A DNA stretch of 64,000 nucleotides from Shewanella sp. Isolate13 (GCF_022398325.1 NZ_JAKEVD010000009.1:80864-144863); one strand, 5' to 3'; numbered from the stretch's first letter, positions 51,809-60,879 are shown. Numbers and translations: made by a program. The notes: a model not told the origin generated them from the sequence alone.

Positions 51809-51991
51809 ATGCAAATATCTAATGCCAAGCGCTGGCTTGAGCTTTGTGAAAAGCAGGCGCAGTTAATCGACAACTTATCTCAAACTTTTCCCGAACGTAT
51901 TGAGCAGCATGAAAAATTAAGTGGCCGTTGGCGCCAAGTGGCGGAGCACCTGAGTCATGAAGAGTTTGAGAGTATGGCTAAACTAAAATAG
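51809..51991 (+). CDS. Small hypothetical protein
   Basis: A 60-residue helical, charged protein beginning MQISNAKRWLELCEKQAQLI. I do not recognise a family. Support for a real gene comes from AAAGGA about 7 nt before the ATG, the natural amino-acid composition and a strong terminator 30 nt after its stop. It is divergent from the DUF3634-like gene. Confidence 0.7.
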   Translation: MQISNAKRWLELCEKQAQLIDNLSQTFPERIEQHEKLSGRWRQVAEHLSHEEFESMAKLK

Positions 51992-52020
51992 CCATTAAAA
52001 CCTAAGGTCAAATAAATGGC

Positions 52021-52062
52021 CTCCCAATAAAAAACCGCCTTATGGCGGTTTTTTATTGGGAG
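52021..52062. terminator. Bidirectional terminator with a perfect 19-bp stem
   Basis: The stem arms are 52021-52039 and 52044-52062 with a 4-nt loop (TTAT). The core is a GC-rich AACCGCC/GGCGGTT with A and T tracts, so it can terminate transcription from both the small gene on the left and the porin gene on the right. Confidence 0.93.
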
Positions 52063-52079
52063 GGAACTATCTAGGGAGC

Positions 52080-52802
52080 TTAAAATGCATAGCTTGCGGT
52101 GGCTAGTACAGTACCATCGTTTCTCCACGGCTCTTTCGAGTCGATGATGTTGTCATCGCTTAGGTTAGTGTCTAGCCAAGCTAGAGACAGACCGATACCA
52201 CCAAGCTCTGTAGAGACGCCGATAGAGTAATCGACATAGTCTTCACCCCAGTCGTAATCGGCACCGTCACCATAGCTGTAGCCGACGTGGGCATCGATGC
52301 TCCAGTTCTCGAAGATCTCATAGGAGTAGTTAAGCTCGGTGTAGTTCAGTGAAACATCGGCATTAGCGTAATCATTGGTGTACCACTGAGCTAGATGAAA
52401 ACCACCATAGTAAAGGCCAACATTCGCCTCGAGGTAACCCGTGTTTTCATCTTGTCCAGGGTAGCTGTAGTAGGTCAGTGTTACGTCATATTCCCACTCT
52501 TCATCGGCACCGAAAGCCCCCCAATAACCTGCATAGATATCGACTTCCACATCGGCATCGTAGCTATCTTTATCAACATTACTCGCCCAAGCACCAAAGA
52601 AAAGGCCATTCTCTAGGCTGTAGTCTAAGCCACCTTGAACCGCGAAGTCACCGGCCGTTTGTGATACACCGCGGAAGCGGTAATCGTTAGTAACACTGAT
52701 CTCACCAGAGAACTCTGCTTGAGCTAGAGGGGCAAATAGCGCTGTAGACATTGATAGACCGACAATCTGGGCAATCCGTTTTTTATTGAGTTTTTTATAC
52801 AC
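52080..52802 (-). CDS. TorF-family putative outer-membrane porin
   Basis: A 240-residue beta-barrel protein of the Gcw_chp/TorF family. It has a signal peptide (about 1-29, ending AQA), then FSGEISVTNDYRFRGVSQTAGDFAVQGGLDY, the family hallmark of the first strands, and aromatic acidic strands up to the C-terminal F (ATASYAF), as in outer-membrane proteins. It may be a narrow porin; the substrate is unknown. The gene is single and has a terminator right after it. Confidence 0.92.
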   Translation of the reverse strand: MYKKLNKKRIAQIVGLSMSTALFAPLAQAEFSGEISVTNDYRFRGVSQTAGDFAVQGGLDYSLENGLFFGAWASNVDKDSYDADVEVDIYAGYWGAFGADEEWEYDVTLTYYSYPGQDENTGYLEANVGLYYGGFHLAQWYTNDYANADVSLNYTELNYSYEIFENWSIDAHVGYSYGDGADYDWGEDYVDYSIGVSTELGGIGLSLAWLDTNLSDDNIIDSKEPWRNDGTVLATASYAF

Positions 52803-52959
52803 GGTAGTTTCTCCATTTTACTATGTTGATTGCGATGCTCTGTTATTAGTTTTATACCAATGCTTGATAAGCAGTTGGCGTTAAGCATCATTTGATTGTG
52901 CCAAACAGCAGCATATTGCTACGACCTCATGGCTGATAAGTGATTTTCTAAACGTCTAT

Positions 52960-53343
52960 TTATTGCGCGTTAGCTTCGAAAATCACGTATACCTTACGGC
53001 AGTTATCTAGCACCTCCCAGGTGCCTTCAAACCCTGCTGGAATGACAAACCTGTCACCCTTTTTTACCGTTATGCTGTGACCATTGTTATCGGTGACCTT
53101 GCTGGCCCCAGATAAAATTTCACAATATTCATGTTCGCTATAGGCGACCTTCCAAGTGCCTACATCGCCTTGCCAAACGCCAGCATGAAACTGCTCGCAA
53201 TCGCTTGAGTAGTGATTTTGCAATTCTTGTCCTGGGTTACCTGCCAGCACTTTTTCGGCATCGAGTTTGTAGCGCTCGATAGCGGTGTTGAGCTTGGCAA
53301 AGTTAAGGATTGAATCTATGTTCTGAATCATTAGTGCTTCCAT
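52960..53343 (-). CDS. Cupin-domain protein
   Basis: A 127-residue protein with one cupin domain of the DUF861/EutQ-like type: SEHEYCEILSGASKVTD and KKGDRFVIPAGFEGTWEV give motifs 1 and 2. The N-terminal 55 residues (FAKLNTAIERYKLDAEKVL...) are not typical. It probably binds a small molecule or metal. An internal ATG 12 nt downstream is an alternative start. It lies downstream of the mmsA-like gene on the same strand, 67 nt after it, so a link with polyamine or beta-alanine breakdown is possible. Confidence 0.8.
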   Translation of the reverse strand: MEALMIQNIDSILNFAKLNTAIERYKLDAEKVLAGNPGQELQNHYSSDCEQFHAGVWQGDVGTWKVAYSEHEYCEILSGASKVTDNNGHSITVKKGDRFVIPAGFEGTWEVLDNCRKVYVIFEANAQ

Positions 53344-53409
53344 GTCTCTGATAAGTCTGACCAGTAAACTAAACGAAGAAAGCGCGGCCTAAGCCACGCC
53401 TCGTTATTG

Positions 53410-54915
53410 TTACTTCATTGTCGGCATTACAAACTCGGCCTTGGTGCCTGCAGCACTCTTGTGAGTCGATTGCGGCCAACGAGCGGTAATCGCCTTACGT
53501 TTGGTATAAAATCGCACGCCATCTGGGCCATGCATATGCAAAGGACCGAACAGAGAGCGTTTCCAGCCACCAAAGCTATGAAATGCCATAGGAACAGGGA
53601 TAGGTACATTCACGCCGACCATACCCACTTGTACGTTGTGGCAGAAGTGACGCGCCGCCTCACCGCTTTGGGTGAAGATGGCTGTGCCGTTACCAAACTC
53701 GTGATCATTAATTAGCTGCAGCGCCTCGCTGTAATCTTTTACGCGCACGATGGCGAGTACTGGGCCGAAGATCTCTTCCTTGTAGATGGTCATCTCTGGG
53801 GTGACATGGTCAAACAGGCAACCACCTAAGAAGTATCCCAGCTCATGATCGGCAACTGATAGCTCTCGGCCATCGGCAAGCAGTTTTGCCCCTTCTGCGA
53901 CGCCAGTTTCAACATAGTTGCTGACCTTCTCTAGATGCTGAGCTGAAATAAGCGGGCCCATGTCCATCTCTGGAGTCACGCCATTACCCACTTTGAGCGC
54001 CTTGATCTGTGGCAGTAGTTTTTCAACGAGGGCATCACCGGACTCGCCCACCGCTAATACTACCGAGATAGCCATGCAGCGCTCACCAGCACTGCCGTAA
54101 GCTGCGCCCATCAAGGCACCTACGGCTTGGTCAAGATCGGCGTCAGGCATCAATAGCATATGGTTCTTCGCCCCACCGAGCGCCTGAACACGCTTGCCGT
54201 GAGCCGATGCCGTCGAGTAGATATACTCGGCAATAGGCGTTGAGCCAACGAAGCTCACCGCCTGCACATCTTTGTGTGTCAGTAGCGTATCGACGGCTTC
54301 TTTGTCACCGTTAACCACATTAAATACACCATTAGGCAGACCCGCTTCGGTCAGAAGCTCGGCCATACGCATCACGGAGCTTGGATCTTTCTCCGACGGC
54401 TTCATGATAAAGCTGTTACCGCAAGCAATTGCAATTGGGAACATCCACATAGGTACCATCACAGGGAAGTTAAATGGGGCAATACCCGCGACGACGCCAA
54501 GTGACTGGTTGAGGGTCCAAGCATCGACCCCACCACCGACCTGCTCGGTATGCTCGCCCTTCAATAGGTGCGGAATACCACAGGCAAATTCAACCACTTC
54601 TAAGCCGCGGATGATCTCACCTTTAGCGTCTTCTAGTACTTTTCCGTGCTCTCGGGTAATAAGCTCGGCTAGTTCATCCATATTGGCTTCAACCAAGGCT
54701 TTAAACTTAAACAGCACGCGAGAGCGGTTAAGTGGGGTGACTTTAGACCATGATTCATGAGCCTTCTTAGCCAGTTCAATCACGCCTGCCACTTCGGCGG
54801 CGCTGGCTAGCGATACGCTGCCGCGTTGCTCGCCTGTCGCAGGCTCGAAGAAAGCTTGAGTACGTTGGCTTGGCGCCGAGTGGCTACCGTTAATGTAATG
54901 GTTAATGGTGTGCAT
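53410..54915 (-). CDS. mmsA: CoA-acylating methylmalonate/malonate semialdehyde dehydrogenase
   Basis: A 501-residue aldehyde dehydrogenase of the MmsA/BauC type. It oxidises malonate semialdehyde to acetyl-CoA or methylmalonate semialdehyde to propionyl-CoA, using NAD+ and CoA. The catalytic cysteine is C280 in GERCMAIS. Also visible are FNFPVMVPMWMFPIA and FVGSTPIAEYIY, family features. The beta-alanine aminotransferase gene lies just upstream (104 nt) on the same strand and would supply malonate semialdehyde, so a BauC-like role is likely here. Confidence 0.94.
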   Translation of the reverse strand: MHTINHYINGSHSAPSQRTQAFFEPATGEQRGSVSLASAAEVAGVIELAKKAHESWSKVTPLNRSRVLFKFKALVEANMDELAELITREHGKVLEDAKGEIIRGLEVVEFACGIPHLLKGEHTEQVGGGVDAWTLNQSLGVVAGIAPFNFPVMVPMWMFPIAIACGNSFIMKPSEKDPSSVMRMAELLTEAGLPNGVFNVVNGDKEAVDTLLTHKDVQAVSFVGSTPIAEYIYSTASAHGKRVQALGGAKNHMLLMPDADLDQAVGALMGAAYGSAGERCMAISVVLAVGESGDALVEKLLPQIKALKVGNGVTPEMDMGPLISAQHLEKVSNYVETGVAEGAKLLADGRELSVADHELGYFLGGCLFDHVTPEMTIYKEEIFGPVLAIVRVKDYSEALQLINDHEFGNGTAIFTQSGEAARHFCHNVQVGMVGVNVPIPVPMAFHSFGGWKRSLFGPLHMHGPDGVRFYTKRKAITARWPQSTHKSAAGTKAEFVMPTMK

Positions 54916-55019
54916 AACGCAAAAATCCTAATTCTATTCCCTGAAGGGAGACTAATTTATCGGTAAATGTTCATGACTTGCCGATGCCGTTATTGCGAGC
55001 GGCAATAACGGCTTCGGGA

Positions 55020-56360
55020 TTAACCCACAGCCTTGATCGCATCCCCAAGGGTATTAACGATTTGATCTATTTGCTGTTTGTCGACAATTAACGGTGGTGA
55101 GATTGCGATAATATCGCCAGTGGCACGCACTAAAGTGCCATTGGCAAAGCAGTGCTCAAAGATCCCGAAGCCGCGTTTTCCTACGCCTTGCTCGCTAGGG
55201 GCAAACTGAATGCCGCCAACAAGACCCGTGTTGCGAATATCAATCACATTCGGTAAGCCCTTGAGGCTATGTACCGCATCTTCGAAGTAGCCTTCGAGCT
55301 CTTTGGTGCGCTCAAATAGCTTTTCATTTTCATAGATATTGAGAGTGGCAAGTGCCGCTGCTGCTGCAACCGGATGACCGGAGTAGGTATAGCCATGAAA
55401 CAGCTCGATAGCGTTTTCTGGGCCCTGCATGCAGGTATCATAGATATTGTCATCGACCAGCACAGCGCCCATTGGGATCGCACCATTATTCAAGGCTTTT
55501 GCCGTGGTGATCATATCGGGAATCACGCCCCAACGCTGACTTGCAAAGGCATCGCCGACACGACCAAATGCGGTAATCACTTCATCGAATATTAATAGAA
55601 TGCCGTGTTTGGTGGTGATCTCGCGAAGCTTTTGCAGGTAACCCTCAGGTGGCAAAATAACGCCTGCAGAACCCGACATCGGCTCGACAATGACTGCGGC
55701 GATGTTTTCTGCGCCGTGCAGGGCAACCAGTTGCTCGAGCACCTCCGCTTTCTCGGCGCCAGTTTTAGGCATGCCGCGACAAAAAGCGTTGTCCTTGATG
55801 TCTAGTGTATGGGGGAGGTGGTCAACACCTTGCAGCAGTTGCTGGTTAAAGGTCTTACGGTTATTGCCAATTCCGCCGACGGAAATACCGCCGAAACCAA
55901 CACCGTGGTAGCCCAGCTCACGACCAATAAAGCGAGTTCGCGTAGCTTCCCCGTTAGCACGGTGGTAGGTGAGTGCGATTTTTAACGCACTATCGACAGA
56001 TTCAGAACCTGAGTTAGTGAAGAAGGCCTTGTTTAGGCCTTTAGGGCTGATTTGGGCTAGGCGCTCGGCGAGTTCAAAGGCTAAAGGATGGCCCATCTGA
56101 AAAGAGGGCGCGTAGTCCATCTCATGAATTTGTTTACTGACCGCTTCAGAGATCTCTTTACGTCCGTGTCCGGCGTTACAGCACCACAAACCTGCTGTGC
56201 CGTCTAATATGGGGCGACCTGCGACATCTTTATAGTACATACCTTCGGCATGGGCGAGCATCCTGGGACTCGACTTAAACTGCCTGTTCGCCGTAAACGG
56301 CATCCAGTAATGCTCTAGTGACTGTGTATCGCCTTGATTGTGCGTCTGTGAATCTGCCAT
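55020..56360 (-). CDS. bauA: Beta-alanine/omega-amino acid:pyruvate aminotransferase
   Basis: A class III PLP enzyme of 446 residues. It moves the amino group of beta-alanine or another omega-amino acid to pyruvate. The start YWMPFTANRQFKSSPRML is the hallmark of the Pseudomonas omega-amino acid:pyruvate transaminases. The PLP lysine is K288 in TTAKALNNG. GSGSESVDSALKIAL-like and FDEVITAFGR segments are present. With mmsA it forms the beta-alanine to acetyl-CoA route. It is divergent from puuC across a 291-bp region with a PuuR-like operator. Confidence 0.93.
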   Translation of the reverse strand: MADSQTHNQGDTQSLEHYWMPFTANRQFKSSPRMLAHAEGMYYKDVAGRPILDGTAGLWCCNAGHGRKEISEAVSKQIHEMDYAPSFQMGHPLAFELAERLAQISPKGLNKAFFTNSGSESVDSALKIALTYHRANGEATRTRFIGRELGYHGVGFGGISVGGIGNNRKTFNQQLLQGVDHLPHTLDIKDNAFCRGMPKTGAEKAEVLEQLVALHGAENIAAVIVEPMSGSAGVILPPEGYLQKLREITTKHGILLIFDEVITAFGRVGDAFASQRWGVIPDMITTAKALNNGAIPMGAVLVDDNIYDTCMQGPENAIELFHGYTYSGHPVAAAAALATLNIYENEKLFERTKELEGYFEDAVHSLKGLPNVIDIRNTGLVGGIQFAPSEQGVGKRGFGIFEHCFANGTLVRATGDIIAISPPLIVDKQQIDQIVNTLGDAIKAVG

Positions 56361-56461
56361 ATCATCTACCTTGATTCAGTGTAATTATTGTTTTTAGAGG
56401 CTATTGACTTTTATCTGTTGCTTTTTTAGGCAAGCGGTCGATATTTGCTATGCTATGTCAG

Positions 56462-56473
56462 AAATAATGAACA
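56462..56473. promoter_or_regulatory. PuuR-like operator in the bauA-puuC intergenic region
   Basis: AAATAATGAACA matches the core of the published E. coli PuuR recognition sequence (AAAATATAATGAACA, from memory). It shares 11 of 12 bases with a second site at 63070-63081. It lies about 100 nt upstream of bauA and 180 nt upstream of puuC. Confidence 0.65.
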
Positions 56474-56651
56474 TGAAAGCTTTTTGTGCATTTATTTGTA
56501 GCAAAAATGAAGTTTTTGTAAAAAATATTGAAATTATACTGATAAAAAGCGTAATCTTTAGCCACACCTTTTTGCGCAAATAGCCTTTATATGGCTGTTT
56601 GACCGCATTAACCGTCATTCTAATTATTATATTCAGTGTTAAGAGGTCATC

Positions 56652-58151
56652 ATGAGCACACCAGAAAGCCGCACTCAATGGCAGGCGTTAGCAGATTCTA
56701 TGTCGATAAATGGCTCCGCTTTTATCGCAGGCGAGTACCTTGATGCACAGTCGAAGCAGACCTTCGACTGTATCAGTCCTATCGATGGTAGGGTCTTAGC
56801 AAAAGTAGCCAGTTGTGATGAGGCTGATGCTAATATCGCAGTACAAAATGCCAGAGAAACCTTTGAAGCTGGTGTGTGGGCAAACTTAGCCCCAGTTAAG
56901 CGTAAGCAGGTGATGATCCGCTTTGCCGAATTGCTGGAACAAAATGCCGATGAATTAGCCCTGCTAGAAACCTTAGATATGGGCAAACCTATCCAATACG
57001 CTAAGGCGGTGGATGTGGCGGGAGCTGCGCGTGCTATTCGTTGGTCTGGCGAGGCGATTGATAAAATTTACGATGAAATCGCACCGACAGCTCATAATGA
57101 AATTGGCATGATCACTCGTGAAGCCGTGGGCGTCGTTGCGGCAATTGTGCCGTGGAACTTCCCGATGCTGATGGCGTGCTGGAAGCTCGGTCCTGCGCTC
57201 GCAACGGGTAACAGCGTTGTGTTAAAGCCATCAGAAAAATCCCCCCTTACCGCAATCCGTATGGCGCAAATTGCCGTTGAAGCCGGTCTGCCGAAAGGTG
57301 TGCTAAACGTGCTACCTGGGTTTGGCCATACAGTGGGGAAGGCGCTGGCGCTGCATATGGATGTCGATACCTTAGTCTTTACTGGCTCAACTAAGATTGC
57401 CAAGCAGCTGATGGTCTATGCGGGTGAATCCAACATGAAGCGTGTTTGGCTAGAGGCAGGCGGTAAGAGTCCAAATATTATCTTTAATGATGCACCGGAT
57501 CTGAAGAAGGCGGCACAAGCTGCGGCCAGTGCTATCGCCTTTAACCAAGGTGAAGTCTGCACAGCTGGCTCTCGCCTGCTGGTGGAATCTGGTGTTAAGG
57601 ATGAGCTGATTGGTTTAATTGCCGAGGAGCTTAAGAGCTGGACACCGGGACATCCACTGGATCCGAGCACCACATCAGGCGCCGTTGTCGATAAACAACA
57701 GCTAGATAATGTGTTGGGTTATATACAGTCGGGAGTCGATGAAGGGGCCACCTTAAATCACGGTGGCTCACAAGTCATGCAAGATTCTGGCGGAGTGTAT
57801 ATCGAGCCAACGATTTTCTCTGATGTAGACAATAAGATGACCATAGCGAAAGAGGAGATCTTTGGCCCCGTGTTATCTGTGATCACCTTCGATGGCATGG
57901 AACAGGCGATTGAGATAGCCAACGATACTATCTATGGCCTAGCTGCTGGAGTGTGGACTGCTGATATCAACAAGGCCCACAAGACGGCTAAGGCACTTCG
58001 CAGTGGTATGGTGTGGATTAACCATTATGATGGCGGCGATATGACGGCCCCCTTTGGTGGCTATAAGCAGTCGGGTAACGGCCGCGATAAGTCGCTGCAT
58101 GCGTTTGACAAGTACACCGAAATTAAGGCCACTTGGTTGGTGCTAGAGTAG
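56652..58151 (+). CDS. puuC: Gamma-glutamyl-gamma-aminobutyraldehyde dehydrogenase (PuuC-type ALDH)
   Basis: A 499-residue NAD(P)+-dependent aldehyde dehydrogenase close to E. coli PuuC, which oxidises gamma-glutamyl-gamma-aminobutyraldehyde and other aminoaldehydes such as 3-aminopropanal. The catalytic C303 lies in GEVCTAGSRL, with the general-base glutamate in LEAGGKSPNI (near 269). The C-terminal GGYKQSGNGRDKSLHAFDKYTEIK is very like PuuC. If 3-aminopropanal is used, it would feed beta-alanine to the divergent bauA gene. A terminator follows at 58224-58251. Confidence 0.94.
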   Translation: MSTPESRTQWQALADSMSINGSAFIAGEYLDAQSKQTFDCISPIDGRVLAKVASCDEADANIAVQNARETFEAGVWANLAPVKRKQVMIRFAELLEQNADELALLETLDMGKPIQYAKAVDVAGAARAIRWSGEAIDKIYDEIAPTAHNEIGMITREAVGVVAAIVPWNFPMLMACWKLGPALATGNSVVLKPSEKSPLTAIRMAQIAVEAGLPKGVLNVLPGFGHTVGKALALHMDVDTLVFTGSTKIAKQLMVYAGESNMKRVWLEAGGKSPNIIFNDAPDLKKAAQAAASAIAFNQGEVCTAGSRLLVESGVKDELIGLIAEELKSWTPGHPLDPSTTSGAVVDKQQLDNVLGYIQSGVDEGATLNHGGSQVMQDSGGVYIEPTIFSDVDNKMTIAKEEIFGPVLSVITFDGMEQAIEIANDTIYGLAAGVWTADINKAHKTAKALRSGMVWINHYDGGDMTAPFGGYKQSGNGRDKSLHAFDKYTEIKATWLVLE

Positions 58152-58223
58152 CTGGTGAATTTGTAACGGGTTGTTTTGTGATGCAAGGAACCCCTAAATT
58201 ACGTTAGCGGTTTGAAATATTAC

Positions 58224-58251
58224 AAGCCCCTAAGTGCAAACTTAGGGGCTT
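58224..58251 (+). terminator. puuC terminator
   Basis: An 11-bp stem (AAGCCCCTAAG / CTTAGGGGCTT) with a 6-nt loop and a T-rich tail, 72 nt after the stop. Confidence 0.9.
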
Positions 58252-58349
58252 TGTTATTTGTGTCATAAGGAGGATAGTTAGAGTGAATTTATCTTGACCT
58301 GTCTATAGCTTCATAGTTTATCGTGTGCTTTCAATGTAAAGGAGATGGC

Positions 58350-59579
58350 ATGTATCGAATTACAGAATTAGCAGAAAAAGTTGGCTTAAGCCGTTCGACG
58401 CTACTGTACTACGAAAAGCTTGGGTTAATTTCTGCTAAACGGCAAGCAAATGGCTACCGAAGTTACTCAGAGCAGGATCTGCAACGCTTAAAGTTACTGC
58501 AGCAGTTGCAGGCGGGAGGCTTAACCTTAAAAGAGTGTCAATGCTGCCTAGAGAGCCGTATCGACAGGGAGTTACTGCTTCAACGCCTAAAGGTGTTGGA
58601 TGATGAGCTGGCCCAGAAACAACAGGCCAGAGAGCTACTCAGTGCCATGCTCGGCATGAGTTCGATGAGAGAGTGGCATCAAGTCACAGAAAACCAGGCG
58701 TCTGACGCCCATCTAGAGTGGTTGATGAAGCAGGGATTCGATGAAAAACAGGCGCTAAGACTTAAGTGGTTATCAAAAGATATGAATGAACATGAGCAAT
58801 ATATGGCTGATTTTGAGTTGATCTTTGATGGGTTAACAAGATTAGGCCCAGGTACAGAAACGGACTCTCTAGCTGCCCTCAAGGCTATTTTACTTAACAC
58901 TGAATCGCTCAAGGCTACTTTACTCAATACTGAGTCGGCCAAGGCTGGTTCGCTTAACTCGGGTGAGCTGCTAGAGATTGGCTGTGGCAAAGGGGTGGCG
59001 ACTCGGGTATTGGCTCAGCATAGTGAATTTGCCATCATGGCGCTGGATAATGATCAGTCCAGTTTAGACTGCTTGCAACAGAATCTGCACCAGTTATCAC
59101 AAGATAAGAGAGTGAAAACCGTGTGTGCAAGCATGACCGAGTTACCGTTTGAGCCAGATCAGTTTGACGTTATCTGGTGCGAAGGTGGGGCTTATATCAT
59201 GGGAGTTGAAAAAGCCTTTAAAGATTGGAAGCCGTTTATTAAAAAAGAGGGTTATTTAGTCATCAGTGATTTGGTGTGGAGTACAGATACTCCATTTAAT
59301 GAATTGCGAGACTTTTGGCAACAAGCTTACCCCGATATGGTCAGTGTCGAGCGGCGTATCGAACAGGCTCAACAGGCGGGTTATGAGTTGATTGATAGCT
59401 TTCCACTGAGTGAGCAGGCGTGGAGTGACTATTACCTGCCGCTGCAAGGGCGAGTCGATGAGTTAGAGGCGATGATGCCAAACTCAAAGGCGATAGCCGA
59501 TGTTAAGAGGGAGCTCGCAATCGCGGCTAAAAGGCAAGGTCAGTTTGACTATCAAATGTTGATCTTACAGAAGATTTAA
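58350..59579 (+). CDS. MerR-family regulator fused to a SAM methyltransferase
   Basis: A 409-residue fusion. The ATG at 58350 is chosen because AAAGGAGA lies just upstream and the protein then begins MYRITELAEKVGLSRSTLLYYEKLGL, a clean MerR start. The MerR domain and coiled coil occupy about 1-120. A variable linker holds three 10-residue repeats (177-206). A class I methyltransferase follows (about 208-330), with LLEIGCGKGVATRVLAQ, MALDNDQSS and FDVIWCEGGAYIMG. This combination may couple sensing to methylation of the inducer or a partner. The substrate is unknown. Confidence 0.9.
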   Translation: MYRITELAEKVGLSRSTLLYYEKLGLISAKRQANGYRSYSEQDLQRLKLLQQLQAGGLTLKECQCCLESRIDRELLLQRLKVLDDELAQKQQARELLSAMLGMSSMREWHQVTENQASDAHLEWLMKQGFDEKQALRLKWLSKDMNEHEQYMADFELIFDGLTRLGPGTETDSLAALKAILLNTESLKATLLNTESAKAGSLNSGELLEIGCGKGVATRVLAQHSEFAIMALDNDQSSLDCLQQNLHQLSQDKRVKTVCASMTELPFEPDQFDVIWCEGGAYIMGVEKAFKDWKPFIKKEGYLVISDLVWSTDTPFNELRDFWQQAYPDMVSVERRIEQAQQAGYELIDSFPLSEQAWSDYYLPLQGRVDELEAMMPNSKAIADVKRELAIAAKRQGQFDYQMLILQKI

Positions 59580-59615
59580 TAACTCCCAGATTTTAAGAAT
59601 ATTAGGAAAATAGAG

Positions 59616-60152
59616 ATGAAATTTCTATCATGCAGCACAGATAATGCTGAAGCGATCTCGCATCTTTTCAATGAAACTTTTAGCGCCTATGAAGGCACTG
59701 AAGAAGGTAAGGTCATTGGCGAGTTAACCACAGAACTCATGAGCACAACGGACAGTAACGATCTGTTTATCTTTGTGGCTATCGAGGCCGGTAAATTGGC
59801 GGGCTGCATCATGTTTTCAAGGTTAACTTTTGAGACTGGCATTAATGCCTTTATTTTGTCACCTGTAGCGGTTCACCCCGATTTTCAACGTCAGGGAGTA
59901 GGCCAAAAATTGATTAAGTTTGGCCTACAGACCTTAGCGGCAAAAGGGGTTGAGCTTGTGTTTACCTATGGCGATCCAAACTATTACTCAAAAGTCGGCT
60001 TTAAGCAGATAAGCGAAGATATAGTAAAGGCGCCGCAAGCGTTAACTTACCCGCAAGGCTGGCTGTCACAGTCACTTTTAGCAGATAAATTACCGCCGAT
60101 GAGTGGCCGATGTCGCTGCGTCTCGGCATTAAATAAAGCCGAGTACTGGTAA
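59616..60152 (+). CDS. GNAT N-acetyltransferase (YhbS-like)
   Basis: A 178-residue acetyltransferase-like protein resembling YhbS. The acetyl-CoA motif, LSPVAVHPDFQRQGVGQKLIKFGLQ (about residues 86-110), is intact. YGDPNYYSKVGFKQ follows. The substrate is unknown. It starts 36 nt after the MerR-methyltransferase gene with an AGGAAAA site, so the two may be cotranscribed. Confidence 0.9.
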   Translation: MKFLSCSTDNAEAISHLFNETFSAYEGTEEGKVIGELTTELMSTTDSNDLFIFVAIEAGKLAGCIMFSRLTFETGINAFILSPVAVHPDFQRQGVGQKLIKFGLQTLAAKGVELVFTYGDPNYYSKVGFKQISEDIVKAPQALTYPQGWLSQSLLADKLPPMSGRCRCVSALNKAEYW

Positions 60153-60291
60153 TCAATTTGGGTTGTTGAGATTAATGATCCCAGAAGCTTTAACTCTATC
60201 GCTAACTGCCGAATATAAAACGGATATTATTGCTCAGAGAGATGTAAGTGCCCCGTAAGCAATAAATGAGACTAAGCGAGAACAATCATTC

Positions 60292-60837
60292 ATGAGTCAT
60301 GAGCATTTTAAAGGTCAGTTTGAAGTCGAGTTAAAGTATCACTTGCCTTGCAAGGCTGCATTCCTAACGGTATTGAGATCGATAGAACATGAGGTCATGT
60401 TTGAAGATAATATCGAATCAGATAGTTATTTCGATACCAAAGAACAGTTGCTTTTAGCCCAACATAAGAGTGTTTGCATACGTGAATGCGAACCATCGGG
60501 GATTAAGCTTTGGATAGTCAAAGGGCCGGATGCGGATCGTTGTCAGGCAACCAATATTACCGATGCCCAGAGCGCTAAGAGCATGCTTAAAACTATGGGG
60601 TATGCAGTGCGCCTAGAGATGGTAAAGCAGCGCAGCATCTACTTTGTCGGCAAGTTTCATATCACGCTTGATCACTTAGCTGGATTAGGCGATTTTGCCG
60701 AGTTTGCCATCATGACCGATAACGAAGCCATGTTAGAAGTCTATCGAGCCGAGCTGGTGGAGCTTGCGGCTCAGTTTGGACTGACAGAGAAGCAGCTAGA
60801 GCATAGATCATACCGTAGTATGCAAGAGGCAAAATAG
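60292..60837 (+). CDS. CYTH-domain protein (CyaB/ThTPase-like)
   Basis: A 181-residue protein of the CYTH superfamily. The defining ExExK motif is present as EVELKYHL (about residues 10-17), followed by a basic strand (KSVCIRECEPSGIKLWIVKGP) and an acidic C-terminal strand (LGDFAEFAIMTD). Members hydrolyse thiamine triphosphate or tripolyphosphate, or act as class IV adenylate cyclases. The choice cannot be made from sequence alone. It is a separate gene in a cluster with the GNAT and racemase genes. Confidence 0.87.
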   Translation: MSHEHFKGQFEVELKYHLPCKAAFLTVLRSIEHEVMFEDNIESDSYFDTKEQLLLAQHKSVCIRECEPSGIKLWIVKGPDADRCQATNITDAQSAKSMLKTMGYAVRLEMVKQRSIYFVGKFHITLDHLAGLGDFAEFAIMTDNEAMLEVYRAELVELAAQFGLTEKQLEHRSYRSMQEAK

Positions 60838-60879
60838 CCGCTTTTTTCTCCATCAAGTCAATATCGAGGTAGTAACATA

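Noticed and set aside
51658..51873. N-terminal extension of the DUF3634-like gene
   Set aside because: The extension precedes a good start with its own ribosome-binding site, has unlikely composition and overlaps a divergent gene.
52851..52866. TTTATACCAATGCTTG upstream of the TorF gene, similar to the MITE end
   Set aside because: Only the first ten bases match and no second end is found within 300 bp.
54966..54975. TGTTCATGAC upstream of mmsA as a third PuuR site
   Set aside because: Only seven core bases match; the AT-rich half is missing.
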